Notes: generated by a model from the letters alone, not told the origin. Shown: positions 1 through 12,500, numbered from the stretch's first letter. The stretch: 64,000 nt of DNA from Cannabis sativa (GCF_029168945.1 NC_083605.1:36593280-36657279), one strand, 5' to 3'. Program-made: numbers and translations.

Positions 1-442
1 GTTTCTCCACAGCCAGTCGTAGAGTGAGACTCTGTCCATCACCGTACTTCAACTTGGTCTGAACCACACTGTTGATGGACTCAGAGACCATCCTCGCCAT
101 CTTGTCAAACCAAACACGTTTTATCATGGGTCGACAGCGCTGATCTTGTTTTTTAAAATACATGTTATCCAAGGTGAATGGGATTTCCACAGTTGAGAAC
201 ATTTTGCAAACTAGTGCCAGTAATGACTCCTCTGTTGATTCATATAATTCATCTATGGGGTATACAAAATGGACAGTGGAATTGTGGTTAACGACAGTGT
301 GATGATTATTATGGTAATGGTACTTCTGGATGGTGTTGAACTCTATCGTGAGTAAATCATCATTATAATCATACACATCTGGGTCTGCCTCCACAGTTAT
401 TTCCATGTATACCAAAACTTTAGAGTTTAGTTTAGTACCCAT
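1..442 (-). CDS. Divergent member of the repeated small-protein family (partial, runs off the window)
   Basis: An open frame starts at an ATG whose complement is at 440-442 and stays open to base 1, giving at least 147 residues. The protein begins MGTKLNSKVLVYMEI. It aligns along its whole visible length with the plus-strand family at 857, 29929, 39561 and 53331. Shared landmarks are an N-terminal strand-like segment, an asparagine-serine-threonine (NST) stretch followed by an aromatic residue and ID(E/H)L, an MFS followed by IPF, an NMY, and a late M(V/A)xMVS. It lacks the family's histidine-rich basic patch, and its C-terminus is not visible. It lies head to head with the 857 gene, with a 414-bp gap. 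I do not recognise the family. One weak possibility is an N-terminal domain like those ahead of RING-H2 domains in some plant proteins, which could be tested beyond the left edge. Confidence 0.72.
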   Translation of the reverse strand, partial: MGTKLNSKVLVYMEITVEADPDVYDYNDDLLTIEFNTIQKYHYHNNHHTVVNHNSTVHFVYPIDELYESTEESLLALVCKMFSTVEIPFTLDNMYFKKQDQRCRPMIKRVWFDKMARMVSESINSVVQTKLKYGDGQSLTLRLAVEK

Positions 443-856
443 ACTTTAATTGATTATAGTCTTATACGTACCTACGTCCGATCGAGAACTGCTATGACTA
501 GCTATGGGTGGGTAGTGTGAGTACTTAATTATAAAGATTATTTATCTATACGAATATATAGATTATTAAATTGCTCATATATAATTCTAATTTGGTTAGG
601 AATTAATATGATAATTACTCAACCTCATTAAAAAAAGTTTGAAAATTATATTTTATATAATAAATAATATCTTTTTTTTTTTAATAAAACATATTCCGAT
701 TATAATATGGATCAATTGGAATAATCATATTCCTAATGAAATTAGAATTAATATTATTCTATCATCTGCCCTATATATATATAGGTAGGGATACACTAAT
801 TAAGAACGAATATTTAAGAAACCTATATTACGAGAGATAACACACACGTAGTAAAT
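443..856. promoter_or_regulatory. Intergenic region between head-to-head family genes (likely bidirectional promoter)
   Basis: This 414-bp AT-rich gap separates the two divergent family genes. A TATA-like run (CTATATATATATAGG, 771-784) lies about 75 bp upstream of the 857 ATG, and an equivalent TATA-like run precedes each other plus-strand copy. From about 650 the sequence is homologous to the upstream flanks of the other copies, so the core promoter was duplicated with the gene. No clear TATA was picked out for the minus-strand gene. Confidence 0.45.
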
Positions 857-1573
857 ATGGATAATCAACCATTCTCTCAAGTTTTTATTTACGCAAAATT
901 TAATAGTGGTTTTGAAGAAAATAATCCATCACCATCACCATTAATGAAGGTGGAGTTGAAAGTGATCCAAATGTACTATTCAGATACCGATCACAGCGAC
1001 ACCTTCATCTCATACAACTCCACTCACCGATTCCAACACCAAATTGATCACCTATTCCAAGAGACCTCACCTTCCATCAACACACTCATTACCTCCATGT
1101 TTTCAGGCGAACTGATCCCCTTCCCCTTGGTTAACATGTACTGGAGCAACCCCAACCTTCCTAACATGTCCCAGTTAAAGATGGCGGTAAGCTTCGACAC
1201 CATGGTCACCATGGTCTCGTTGCCCCTCACCCTCATCAGTATTCTCCTTCACATACACCGCTCTCGTCACCGTCGTGATGTCTCTATAACCTTGACCGTG
1301 GATAACAGGATCATGATCCCTAACAACGGTTTGCTTGATCTGCGTATTGCTCACGCATGGGAACAAGTACTTAACAGAAGACCTGTTACCGCCTCTCTCC
1401 CCGGTCAGGTTGATCCTGAAGTACATCAGCCACCATCTTCGTCCACAAGTAATAATGATCAAGTGCTTCATCATGATCATGAGAAGGAGGAAGAAGAGCA
1501 TGGTGATGATAATGATGATCAAGTGTTGAATCATGTTGACCAGAAGGAGGATGAGCATGATGATGAGGATTAG
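857..1573 (+). CDS. Small-protein family copy 1: unknown function, acidic His/Asp/Glu-rich C-terminus
   Basis: A 238-residue uninterrupted frame starting MDNQPFSQVFIY. Residues 1-165 match the copies at 29929, 39561 and 53331 and, more distantly, the minus-strand gene at 1-442. A central NST-to-NMY block is followed by a hydrophobic MVSLPLTL stretch and a basic HRSRHRR patch. The C-terminal third is low-complexity acid/histidine and contains a duplicated DQVL module (DQVLHHDHEKE and DQVLNHVDQKE), present once in the other copies. The frame ends at TAG (1571-1573) where the others read TGG, so the 13-residue tail ending YVVV is lost, although its DNA remnant follows to about 1609. No signal peptide or clear membrane helix is seen. 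The start was chosen because the same MDNQ start is kept in all four copies. I do not recognise the product. Confidence 0.7.
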   Translation: MDNQPFSQVFIYAKFNSGFEENNPSPSPLMKVELKVIQMYYSDTDHSDTFISYNSTHRFQHQIDHLFQETSPSINTLITSMFSGELIPFPLVNMYWSNPNLPNMSQLKMAVSFDTMVTMVSLPLTLISILLHIHRSRHRRDVSITLTVDNRIMIPNNGLLDLRIAHAWEQVLNRRPVTASLPGQVDPEVHQPPSSSTSNNDQVLHHDHEKEEEEHGDDNDDQVLNHVDQKEDEHDDED

Positions 1574-2098
1574 TTCGATCAAGAATTATCTACACTATGT
1601 GGTATTATGAATACATGCAACCTCGACCATGAAATCTAGTGTAGTACAAATTAATATTGGAATTTATTTTACATTATATTAATTAGCCACTCAAAATATA
1701 TTTCTAAAATGATTAAATAATTAAATATATAAAAATTTAGAATTTTTCTTACATGGGAAACACAACTGAATAAATGGCTCATTCTCTTCGGTACTTTAAT
1801 TTTTGAATTTTTTATTTACATATGATCACTAAGTACTCAACCTGACCCAAATCTTATTTTCTTTAAATAGATATGTAACTACATTCTATATTTGTTCATT
1901 TTTTTTTATATAATAAGCTCTCAGTTTTAAGTTAATTATTTATTTAATTAAAATAATAGAATAATTAATTTTGAATATAGCTAAGATTTATCAATCTTAT
2001 TCAAAATTTAATTCAGGTCAATTTTTAAATTCTTATTATAACCATGTAATTAAATAAAATATTATTTTTGATTAATAATATAATATAAGTATAATATA
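1574..2098. other. 3' flank of copy 1, AT-rich
   Basis: This flank is homologous to the 3' flanks of the other three plus-strand family copies (shared phrases such as the AATAGAATAATTAATTTTGA stretch). It begins with the untranslated remnant of the missing C-terminal tail. No other gene is visible. Confidence 0.6.
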
Positions 2099-2474
2099 GG
2101 GTTAATAGCGGCATAAGCACCAAAAAGTTTAAGTTTGCAAGCAACATAAACTCAATGTTTATTTTTAGCGACATGGATACCCAAATTTTCTAAAACTGTA
2201 ATTTTCTTCTAGTTTCGTCAGTACAGATTTCGTTTTAAATTTATTAAAAAAATATTTGCAAGTAACTGATACTATATGTTTCTATTTAGACCCAATGATT
2301 TAGAATTCGGGTCTTATATGTGCCCTATTTAAGATAATAGCAGAGTCAGTACTGACAAAATTAGAGAAAAATTATAGTTTTACAAACTTTAGGTACTTAT
2401 ACCGCTAAAAATAAATATTGAGTTTATGCCGCTTACAAACTTAAAACTTTTAGTACTTATGCCTCTATTTACCC
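2099..2474. repeat. Non-autonomous element with about 140-bp terminal inverted repeats (copy 1)
   Basis: The left end reads GGGTTAATAGCGGCATAAG and the right end is its inverted counterpart, ending in TATTTACCC. Long arms include the phrase TAAACTCAAT(G/A)TTTATTTTTAGC on opposite strands. The AT-rich flanks TATAATATA and TATATATTA resemble a 9-bp duplication imperfectly. Long TIRs and a roughly 9-bp flank repeat suggest a Mutator-like MITE, but no transposase is present. The same element sits at the same place behind every plus-strand family gene. Confidence 0.65.
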
Positions 2475-2540
2475 TATATATTATAAAAATATGTGTGAGA
2501 TAAATATTTTATATTTTCTTATTCATACACTTATATCATA

Positions 2541-2570
2541 CTAGGTGAAAATTACGTGCGCATTGCACGT
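2541..2570 (-). repeat. Helitron-like 3' terminus (CTAG preceded by hairpin)
   Basis: Read on the minus strand, a near-palindromic hairpin (plus strand ACGTGC..GCACGT) is followed after about 9 nt by CTAG and then a T. This matches the canonical Helitron 3' end (short hairpin about 10 nt before CTRR). The body would extend to higher coordinates. The 5' TC end was not located, and no Rep/helicase is visible. Confidence 0.5.
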
Positions 2571-3934
2571 ATGCTTAGTCATATATATTCAATTTTATTT
2601 AACAAGTGATAAAATATGTAGATTTGTTCAATTTTTATTTTTACATTCAAATAGTCATTCTAGCATGCTTAGAAAATGTTTCAGCAGTAAAAAAAATTCA
2701 ATTAATTTAGTATGTCTGTTGAGCCTTTCTCTCTAAATATTTTTTGAACTCATGAACCACTTCCTGCACCATAATTCTTCAACTGTAATAGAAACATCAC
2801 ACCAAATTGAATAGTCAAAACAACAAAATGATCATGATAAAAGTCCCACCAAAACTATCATTAAGCATTGAGAAAATAAGTACACAAGTATTGTATAAAT
2901 ATATGTGACTTTCCTTATCAAGAATGCAAGAAGCTCATCACATAATTTCAGATCACAATCTGTCATTATTGCACTGCAATTTTCACTTGCTTAACCTAGA
3001 AGAGTACTATATATAGAGGTCATTGTTAATTTACTCTATATCCAGAGGAAAAAATAAAGTAAGTAAATGAAAATCAGGTACTTATTTTGTTTAGTAGTAT
3101 CTACATCATTGTCTAAGAATCAAATTCAACAAGACAATAAACAAACTTTTGACCAATTACATACATCCATTTATCAATAAATCAACATAATATAATTAAC
3201 CTACAAAAATAAATTAGTTAGACATTTTATCATACAATAAAATACTTTAATTTGAAATTATCGAGTCCTTAGAGAATCAAGGCAGCAAAATTTTATACAA
3301 AATTGACAGCAAAATTCCAAAAAAAGAGAAAAGAAGATGAAGAGATCAGAAAAATAATAACAATAACTTTTGACCCAAACAATCGATAATGAAAAATATA
3401 AATGATCTCACAATAATAAAAATTGAAAATATTATTGCTTAACTTCTTGACAACAAAAACTAGTTTTGAATGTCCACAAATAAAATGTAAAAAAAGTGGC
3501 AGTAGTTATTTTTTTTAACAAACTTTAAAATTATATATATATGGCTTTAACTTAACATATTTATCTAAATAAGTTATAAATTTATGCAAAATCATCACCT
3601 GAACTATATAATATATTATGATCAAAGTATAATAATCATTACTTAATTTCTGATGATCATTTTTTCCTTTACTGGTCAATTATTTCTTTACTTGTGTTGC
3701 CTTGTTCTCAAATATTCAATTTCACCTGAAATATATAATATATTTCCATCAAAGCATAATAATCATCACCTAATATCTTAACAAATAACTGGTAAATTAA
3801 GTGGTATGATTTTAATATTACTGATTTCATATAATTAAATGAAGTTTTGATATATGTAGACAAGTTTAAGACTTCTAAGCTCTAACCAATATCGAGTATA
3901 CATATAATTATGCAACAAATAATTTAAAGAGAAA
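2571..3934. other. AT-rich intergenic DNA; 2733-2912 homologous to 49954-50130
   Basis: The stretch 2733-2912 (GAGCCTTTCTCTCTAAATA onward) is the uninterrupted form of the site that holds the family-A retrotransposon in D2 and D3, so it shows the empty insertion site. Beyond 2912 there is only AT-rich DNA with no supported gene. Confidence 0.55.
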
Positions 3935-4680
3935 TACTAAAGGGCACCAGTGGTGCCTAGTGTGGCGTGCTGCCCCATGACACACCCACAATGGGGTTAT
4001 TTCGTAACATGTGAGCATGCCTTGGTGCTTGATCATTAGTCAAGTCTTGCACCAAGCACCTCATTGGGGTTGGGAGTCTTTTGTTGTTTAGCTTTCTTTC
4101 TTTGTATTTCCACTCACATATGTATGGAGAGCTAAAATCATCTATGTTCCTGGAAATCCGTTAAATCCCAATAAGCTCTTTAGAAGGGGTTGACCAGGTG
4201 ACTTATGAAGCACCTTGTGTCACCAGCATGATAGGGGCCCAGCTGTGTACTCCCTTGCCCTATCAAGGCCATATATTAATAAAACGATGTTTATCCATGC
4301 TTCTATATGGTCTTTGTAATGTCTTCTATGGTCTTCTATCTCAATGGTTGGATCAAACACCTCCTTCAAATGGATAGGTTGACTCTTCTTTTATAATGTT
4401 GTTGCTGTATGTATTTTGTTGTGTTATACTGAGAACGTTAGTTGAGAAACAGTTATAAAACTGTTATATTTATTTGTTTGAGTTGTGATAAGTTGTTGGA
4501 GTCTTGAAGAGTTTGTTATTTTGTGCTATAAAGAGCTTTAGTTGAGAGCTATAAGATTTTAGCCCATGAAACAGAACCGACTACTCCAAGAATTATAATA
4601 GTATGTTGACGCTTGTAGAAAATCTTGCTTTATATTCCTTGTAACTTATTGAATGTATTTCGTTATGAAACAATTAATAT
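3935..4680. other. Unclassified low-copy-looking segment with two short hairpins
   Basis: Base composition is less AT-rich than the surroundings. An inverted repeat GGCACC-AGT-GGTGCC lies at about 3943-3957. A second (GGTGCTTG at 4024-4031, CAAGCACC at 4053-4060) has a 21-nt loop. No sustained reading frame or recognised domain is present. It may be an old LTR or MITE remnant. Confidence 0.3.
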
Positions 4681-5251
4681 GGAGATTTATCCAATATGAA
4701 GTTTTCGTATAGATTGATTTTATAAGTCTTAATTAGATTATAAATTTCTTTAACTCAATTTATCAATTGAATAGGAAGAAGAGAAATTGAGTAATTACAT
4801 TATGATATGTAAAAATTAGCAAAAAAACTATTTTGAGAAAAAAAATAGTGAAAACTCAAATTTTTTTTAATTATTATTAGAGTGAAAACTCAAATAGTTG
4901 ATTATGTGTACTTTTTTTTATAGTACAAATTTATTGTGCACTTTTAGTTGCATTTATTTGATTAGTGAATTTATTTTGGTGACATTTGGTAGTATTTTTG
5001 TTATTAAATTTTAATTACAAAACTAAAAATAAAATTTTTGTTTTTAAATTTTATTTTTAAAGAACAAAAATGTGTTTTATAATCACTTTTATTTTTCAAT
5101 TTTAAAAAGAAAAAACAAAAGTGTCATCAGTAAATATCATTTTTATTTTCATTTGTTGATTTTCTTTAAGTGAGGGCCAGGAAGATCAGGATCGTGGGCG
5201 GGTCCAAGTCTAAGTTATGATCAGAATCTAAAATATTAATTAAAGAAAGAA
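4681..5251. other. AT-rich spacer, no feature seen
   Basis: Mostly A/T homopolymer-rich DNA, with no supported coding, RNA or repeat structure. Confidence 0.5.
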
Positions 5252-6103
5252 TAATTAGTAATTTTGTGCCCTGAACTTTTGACAATATTGATTTTGGCCC
5301 CTAAAATATACGGCTTGTTAAGAATCTTCCCTGAACATTTACATTTACAGAAATTTAGTCCTTTTGTTAGGTTCTGTCCCATTATTCCGTTTAAATGATG
5401 ACGTGTATTTGTCAATTAACAATTTTGCCCCATAAACTTTGACAACTATCAATTAAATCGTACATCCTTAAAATAAAAATGAGAAAAATTCAACATTTTT
5501 TTAATAAATTTGTTTAAGTAAACATAATATTTTTTTTAGTTTAATTCGTCTTTTTTTTTTTAAAAAAAATAATTTTATATTTTATTGAATTTTTAATTAT
5601 TTTTCTTTATTTGTTAAGATATAAGTTTATAAATATAAATAAGTTTAATTTTTTCTTCAAAAAATTTTAGTTTATTTAAATTGTTTATTAGATTCTCAAT
5701 AATTTTGGTTTGATTTTCTAAGATATGTGTTGATAAATAAAATAAAGTTTGAAAATATTTTTTAAGTAAAATTAATATTTTCTAATTAATTTAATAATTT
5801 TATCCAATTTTTAATAATTTTTTATTATTTTTATAAAATTAATAAAATATTATAATTGCGTTAAAAAATAGAATATTATAATTTTTTAAAATTATTTTTT
5901 TTAATAAAAGGTGGCAAAATTTTGTATTTGTCGAAATTCAAGGGGTAAAAATACTAATTTTTAACGGTTAAAGAAACAGAACCTAACAACCATAATTATG
6001 TAACTATTATATTTTAGAGAGAATTTTTAACAAGTAGTATATTTTAAGATGCAAAATCAATTAGTGCCAAAAAATCAAGAGGCAAAAATGCTAATTGTTT
6101 TTA
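5252..6103. mobile_element. Non-autonomous long-TIR element (MULE-like), about 850 bp
   Basis: The left arm (5252-5375) and the inverted right arm (about 5975-6103) match over roughly 120 bp. Both contain AATTAG, a TTTTG(T/C)C run, AAAATATAC, CTTGTTAA and TTGTTAGGTTCTGT in the same order on opposite strands. The interior is AT-rich and noncoding. Long degenerate TIRs without a transposase point to a Mutator-type MITE. It lies just upstream of the MCRS1-like gene's leader. Confidence 0.6.
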
Positions 6104-6304
6104 AAAAAACTGTTTAAAAAAGTTTTAAAAGTAATTTTTTTAAAAAACATATTTTAAAAAGTAAAAATAATTTTATAAAACATATTTTAAAAAATATTTG
6201 AATTTTAAAATCAAAAAATTAATTAAAAAAAAGTATTAAAAAAAGACTAACAAAACTACCATAATAAATTTGTTGTTTTTGCTTTTTTTTTTTTTTAAAA
6301 AAAC

Positions 6305-6571
6305 CCTCATCAACTAAACTCTGTCAGCCGCCTCTTACCTCGCGTTCAGTGCTCGCTCTCATTCTCTATCTGGTTCGTCGTGCTCCACAGTCCCCTCGCC
6401 TCCCACGCTGCTTCTCCGCTCCGCCATTCCCACACTTCACTCTCTCAATCAGGTAACCGCCCACTGTAGCCTCTCAGCCACGCTCACTCTTTTCGAAGAG
6501 GAGTTTATCTACAACAACACAAAACATAACAAGCTTTTATATGTTAAATCAAATTTAGTAAGGTTTCAGCC
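6305..6571 (+). promoter_or_regulatory. 5' leader of the MCRS1-like gene with probable 5' UTR intron
   Basis: A C/T- and GC-rich island (6305-6452) stands out sharply from the AT-rich flanks and ends in CAATCAG|GTAACC, a good donor. An acceptor-like GTTTCAG ends at 6569, just before the ATG at 6572. This fits a noncoding first exon and a 117-nt intron (6453-6569). Both junctions are inferred from consensus only. Confidence 0.45.
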
Positions 6572-9500
6572 ATGGGTGCGCTTGCTTCCATCTCTCCTTG
6601 GATTCCTGAGGATGACCTTTTACTCAAGAACGCCGTTGAGGTAATTCCATAATCCCTACTGACTCACTGTTGTCAACTATGTCTTTCACTTCTCCATTGT
6701 TACTAGCTTGGTTCATACTCTTGTAGCTTTCTGCTGCTTCTATTCTATAATTTCTTCGCCCATTTTAATTGTCTACGTCTATAATTTTCCTTCTTGCCCT
6801 TAAGCTTTTTATTTATTTATTATTATTTAAAATAGATAAAGTATTTCTACAAGTTGATGATGTATTCGGGTTTGTTTGTTTGTTTGTTTGTTTGAATAAA
6901 TGTATTTGGGGTTTGAATGTGGTTCTTCTTAAGATGTTTTTCAACTATGCTTTGTAATAATCCAAAATTGAGGCTTTTGAATCAAAGGATTTGACCTATG
7001 AACGTGTATGTATCCTCTTACCTGTTAAATATATTTGATTGGAGTAGAATGGAACGATGCTCTTGCAAAAATCTTAGGCTTAGAATCTCTGTAGTGGATG
7101 TTTCCAATTAGGTATGTCTTCCATTGAATGAGGGTAATGTTCTAGAAACTTGAAATTCTGCTTTTACATTTTGATGCTGTAAAGTGAAAACCGGTGCCCC
7201 ACTTAACCATTCTTACGAGTGCAAGCCATTCTATGCATTGACTCCCCACATTGTTCCCAATGGCATTTTTTATGTGTTTGGTTGAGTTTAACGTTTTTTG
7301 GTTGTCCGACTAAGTCATGCCATAGATGTTTTCTGTATCTTCTTCAGTTCCTTGTAAACATTTTCTTTGTTTTGGATTGGTATTAGGGTAAGATTGTTGG
7401 ATCTCCTGCTAAGATGTTAAATGTGACACGGCCAAGAATTATGGAATTCTTAAGTTCTTCTGTATGGAACTTTGATTTTACAAGAGAAAGTAAACGAATT
7501 TTTCTCGTGTAAATTTAAACAGGAAAAAAATGAGATTTCTTTTTATAGAAAATGTTTATAAGAAGAGAGTGATTTAAATTTACTTAAGTACGCAGCATTC
7601 AAACTTTAGTAAATAATTAAACAAAATTAACATGTAAATTGAGAAGGAGAAAGTTCCAGAAGAAGATTTTATGGATATTTAGGATAACAACTTCCTTTGT
7701 TTTTAATCGTCTTTCCTTTCACATTTTTTTTTTACTTTAGCCATCTAGGGAAATACACAACTCAAACTTTCAGTATTAAAGCTATTAAGTATGAAATTTG
7801 TTCTCCTTGAAAAATAAATAAGCACTTGAGTGGCTGAGTGGGCGAGTGTGTGTATGTGTGTGAGTGTGAGTAGTTCCAGGTTCAAGTCCCCATGATTGTG
7901 CATGAATACGAAGATCGGTAATGAACATAATCAGTGGATTAATATGTTACTTTTTCATGGTTATATATCATGGAGCTAGTCATTCAATTTCAAAATAAGA
8001 AAATGATAATAACTATGGGTTGAAATTGGGAAAATTGTTGCTAGAGGTGGGTGAACCAACTTCATTAGGGGTTTGAAAGTTGATGTAAGGTTTGTACTGG
8101 TTAATTATGAGATGATGATGGAAAAACTTTAGCATTATGGGTGCACAAGATGGCACTGTAAAAGACTATTTCACGAGAACCAGGAAAAGAAACTTGAAAG
8201 CATGATATGGTAATTTTGGATAATTTTGTGCAGCCATTTTGATCTTTCTGGAAGAAGACTAAAAACAGATAGGGAAGGCGGCTGGGAGATTAGTTTGGAA
8301 AGATCTAACATGTTTATTCGTAAAATTTATAGCTTACACAATTTATACTTGCGTATATATGTTACAGATAATATTTCATATTATATTGTATTTTATTGTG
8401 CATATATCCATAACAAAAGTTCAGATGGCTTGGATGGTTCAGTCTAATATAAATATATATTTTTCTCCTGAGCTGTTTTTTTTTTTGAATCACGTTGCTT
8501 TGAGTATTGCTATCATTTGTTACATGAAACATCTTAGTTTGCTCTAGGAATTTCATCTCGATTTATTTATTTATATTCTTTATTATTTTCCTAGGCTGGT
8601 GCGTCTTTGGAGTCACTTGCTAAGGGTGCAGTGCAATTCTCTCGAAAATTTACTGTTCGAGAACTGCAAGATCGATGGCTTACTCTTCTTTATGATCCAA
8701 TTATTTCTGCTCAAGCATCTGCTCAAATGATTGAGTTTGAGCGTTCTATTTCAATGCTTCCATCGAAGTTCAATAGATTTGGAAATTTAAAAGAGAACAA
8801 GTGTGTTGCTGGGAAGAGAAAAGCAGAAAGTATTCGTAGTTGCTACTATGCTTTGCGTAAAAGATTCTGTAATGAACCGTTTGATTCCATGGATCTCACT
8901 CTTCTTGTTTGCCCTACTAATAACACTTACGTTGGAAATGGAGATGAGCCTTTATCCTCAAATTGCATGCTTGGAGAAGCAGTCTCAAACCCTTTTGGGC
9001 TTGAGGTTTCAGAAATGGATAATATGACTTGTGCTTTTCCAAATGATCTGATGGATGATGGTACTATCCATGCTTTCCATGCAGGTCTTGAAAACCCATC
9101 TGAAGAAAATTTTTGTATTGAGCAAAATAACATGCTTGAAGAAATTCCTCATGTTCCCGAAGAAAATATGCCTTCTACCAGAAATGTCTCTGGGGTCGAG
9201 GAGATGGGAGAACCAGCAGATTTGGTAGACAGCCTCTTTGAAGGGGTTGAAATAGAAGTGAAAACCTCTCCCCCTTTCAATCAAGTTGATGATGGTCAGT
9301 TGAACATTTGTTCTGAATTTGAAGGAAATAAGGCCTTTAATTCCTCTGGCGCAGGATCTGTTACACCGTTTAACAGCATGGAGTATTTATCTCCACTTAC
9401 AATGATGCCAGTGGATAATTGTCTTGGAGACAGAGATCTATGCGCTGGAGATTCTTTTCACCTTCCTGATGATTATGATGCTAGGAGTAGAAGAACTTCT

Positions 9501-12500
9501 GGCTTTGATGTTCACTCAGAAGTCAAGGTGAAAATGGAATCGGCCTATGATAATTTTCAAGTTCATGGTGGCACTGACAATTATTTAGCTGAACTATCCA
9601 ATTCTCTTTTACACTTCAATGATGAAGAGCTCCTGTGTACTGACGGAAGAGATATGATTGATAAGTCTTACTATGATGGTCTAAGCTCACTTTTGTTGAG
9701 TTCACCAAATGATGTTGGTCAAGATCAGATGACCGATGTAATGGAACTAGAAACATCAACAGATCCAGATATGTGTACGATGAATTCATCTGGCCCTTGT
9801 CATGGAGAGCCACATGATGATATGGAGTGTCACAAGGGTGATGAACAAATATCATTCAATTCTCCAAACCAGATGCAATCTTCTATATCAACTTCAAAAA
9901 TTCAATTTCCTGAATTAGAAGATGGCATTATTTGCTGTGTGTTAAATACCGAGGACCCTGAAATTCCATGTAATGATGATGTTTTAATATCAAATCAGCC
10001 ATCTGTGATGTTGTCTGCCGCAGAAGCGAAGCTTCAAGAAGCAAATAGGCCACTTTCTTCAACTGTTAAGGATTTAAGTAGCAATCAACGAACTAGTGAT
10101 AGAGGACCTCACTTGATGCATAAAGAAAGAATAACCCCTGGAGATTCTCATGTATTTTCTCAACATCTTTCACAAGAGATGGGTCCGAGTCCCTCAGTTG
10201 GTAGTTTTGGGGTCAAGTTTGCAGCATCTAAGTCTGACTCAAATAATATGGCATCTAAGGTTGCAGGTATTGCTAGTAGTGGTCTAAATTCTGCAAATTC
10301 AAGCACAAGGATACTCCAAGAGACTCTGAAGGAAGAGACCAGAGAAATTTCAATGGCCAAGCATCTCATCTCAACTGATATCTCTGTAGAGAAACCAGCT
10401 TTAGGCTCTGCGAGCTTTAAAAGCTGTCCACAAACAAATGCCACTAGTATCAAAGAGGAACAAGATGGGCCTAGATATCAGGAGTCAGTACATGCGGAAC
10501 TGACGCCCACGATTGATACTGCTGTTTCTGAACCACTTCTAGACAATCCCACAGCAGAGCAGGATGGGGTTCTTCATGAGAGTGACGAAGATGACATACC
10601 TTATTATTCAGATATTGAAGCAATGGTAAATCCGCAAATTCTTAATGCAGAAAAGTAGAATGAAAAAAACAATAGACTTAGTTGCTTGTGATTTGTTTTC
10701 GTTTTTATTTAGATTTTATAATAACTTTCTCTTTCACCCTGCAGGTACTTGACATGGACTTGGATCCAGATGAACAAGACTTGCATTCTAGTGAAGAAGG
10801 TAATGACTGAGCTAAGTGATTTGGTACTATTATTGAAGCAACTAGGAACACTATTTTCTTTGGCTTTCTCTGTTATTTGATTTTATCAAAGCATTTAGGA
10901 GATGTGATATGTTCTGTCTATAGATAATTAAAATATTTATAATACCTGGCATAACAAATCAATTTGAATATGGTATTTTTTCAAGTATTGCATTCGTATA
11001 TAGAATTAGGACAATGATTCCTATAATTATTAGAGTGGAACTTATTTTATCGGGTGGATCTCAGTTTCTTTAACAGGAGATGATATGCAAATATTTGCTT
11101 GTTCAGGTATCTATGTATCTCCATATCTGTACATAAATGTGTATATATTTTGGTCATTTGTTTTCACGTGATCATGCATGCCATATACTTACTAAATTCC
11201 AGATTATTAATAAAACCTGTTGTTGCTTCTGAAAAATGTGCACCTTTTCATCTTTCAACCCAAAGCCTCTTTCTTTTGTTCCCCTTTGTTGTGTTGTGCC
11301 TCTTCAACGCTCTTCTCTTTCTTCTTATTACTCTTTTCCTTATGTGTTTTCTAATATTATCCCACATATTTTAGTTCAATTTACAATATGTGGGATCTAA
11401 TATTAAATTACATCAATCATGTCAAAGTGGTGCTGGGCACCATCTACCCCTTATCATTACTTTTTTCTTTTTTCGTTGTGTTTTACAATTATAATTTTGC
11501 ATACATACAGTCTCAAGATATCAGCACGAGGAGACTAAGAGGGCAATCATACGACTGGAGCAGAGTGCTCATTCTTGTATGCAACGAGCTATTGCATCTC
11601 ATGGAGCACTTGCCATTTTATATGGACGACACTCAAAGCATTATATTAAGAAACCTGAGGTAGGCCAGTTTTGTCACTCTGCCTGACCCCTGTACTTTTT
11701 CTCATTTGGGATCTTTCTGGTCTTTGCTATATTATCAACAGCTGTAAGTGGAACTTTTTGGCAAAATTTGTATTTTAACAGATGGATTCGGAAATCAGAT
11801 TTTAAGTGCCGCAATAAATTTGATCTAAACTCAAATTAATGAAGATAAGCCTATATAAGACATGAAAGAAATTGGAGAGTCAGAATTTTATTTTGTTTTG
11901 GCTTTTCTGTTTATTGGTCATGTTCCTTTCTTTTCTTTTCTAAGGGTTGGCCAGAATCCAAAAGTTTCCACAACTGTAAAATCTGAAGTGTTTTTGCTTT
12001 TCTGTGTATTAGTTATGTTCCTTTCTTTTCTTTTCGTGTTAAGGGTTGGCTCGAATCCAAAAGTTTCCACAACTGTAAAGTCTGAAGTGTTTAACTTGAA
12101 ATACTTTCATGCATAGAATTTAAAATGTGTTCTGGATAGCACCTTTGAAAAGTTTTTGTTATCATCTATTCGCTCAATGGTTGATTCTTTTATTAATCTT
12201 ACATAAAATTCTGCAGGTGTTATTAGGTAGAGCAACATTTGAAAGCCCTGTTGACATAGATTTGGGAAGAGAGGGTCGCTCCAATAAGATATCCCGGAGG
12301 CAGGTAAGAGGTTCTTCTGATCACACTGGACTCACTCATTTCAGACATTTAATATGCTTTCCCCTCCTGAAGTTTGGATAAAATTTTATGTACTCTCTCA
12401 CACACCTTCCTGGTTAAGTTAAAAGGACATCTAAATATATTGGTCAAAGACGCTAGATGTCACATAACACCAAATGAAACTACTACTACTACATCGGCAT

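Noticed and set aside
1048..1582. Minus-strand open frames opposite family copy 1
   Set aside because: They are antisense shadows of the coding frame; the plus frame is the one conserved across copies with mostly conservative changes.
8803..10453. Shorter open frames in other frames of MCRS1 exon 2
   Set aside because: They overlap the long conserved exon and show no domain.
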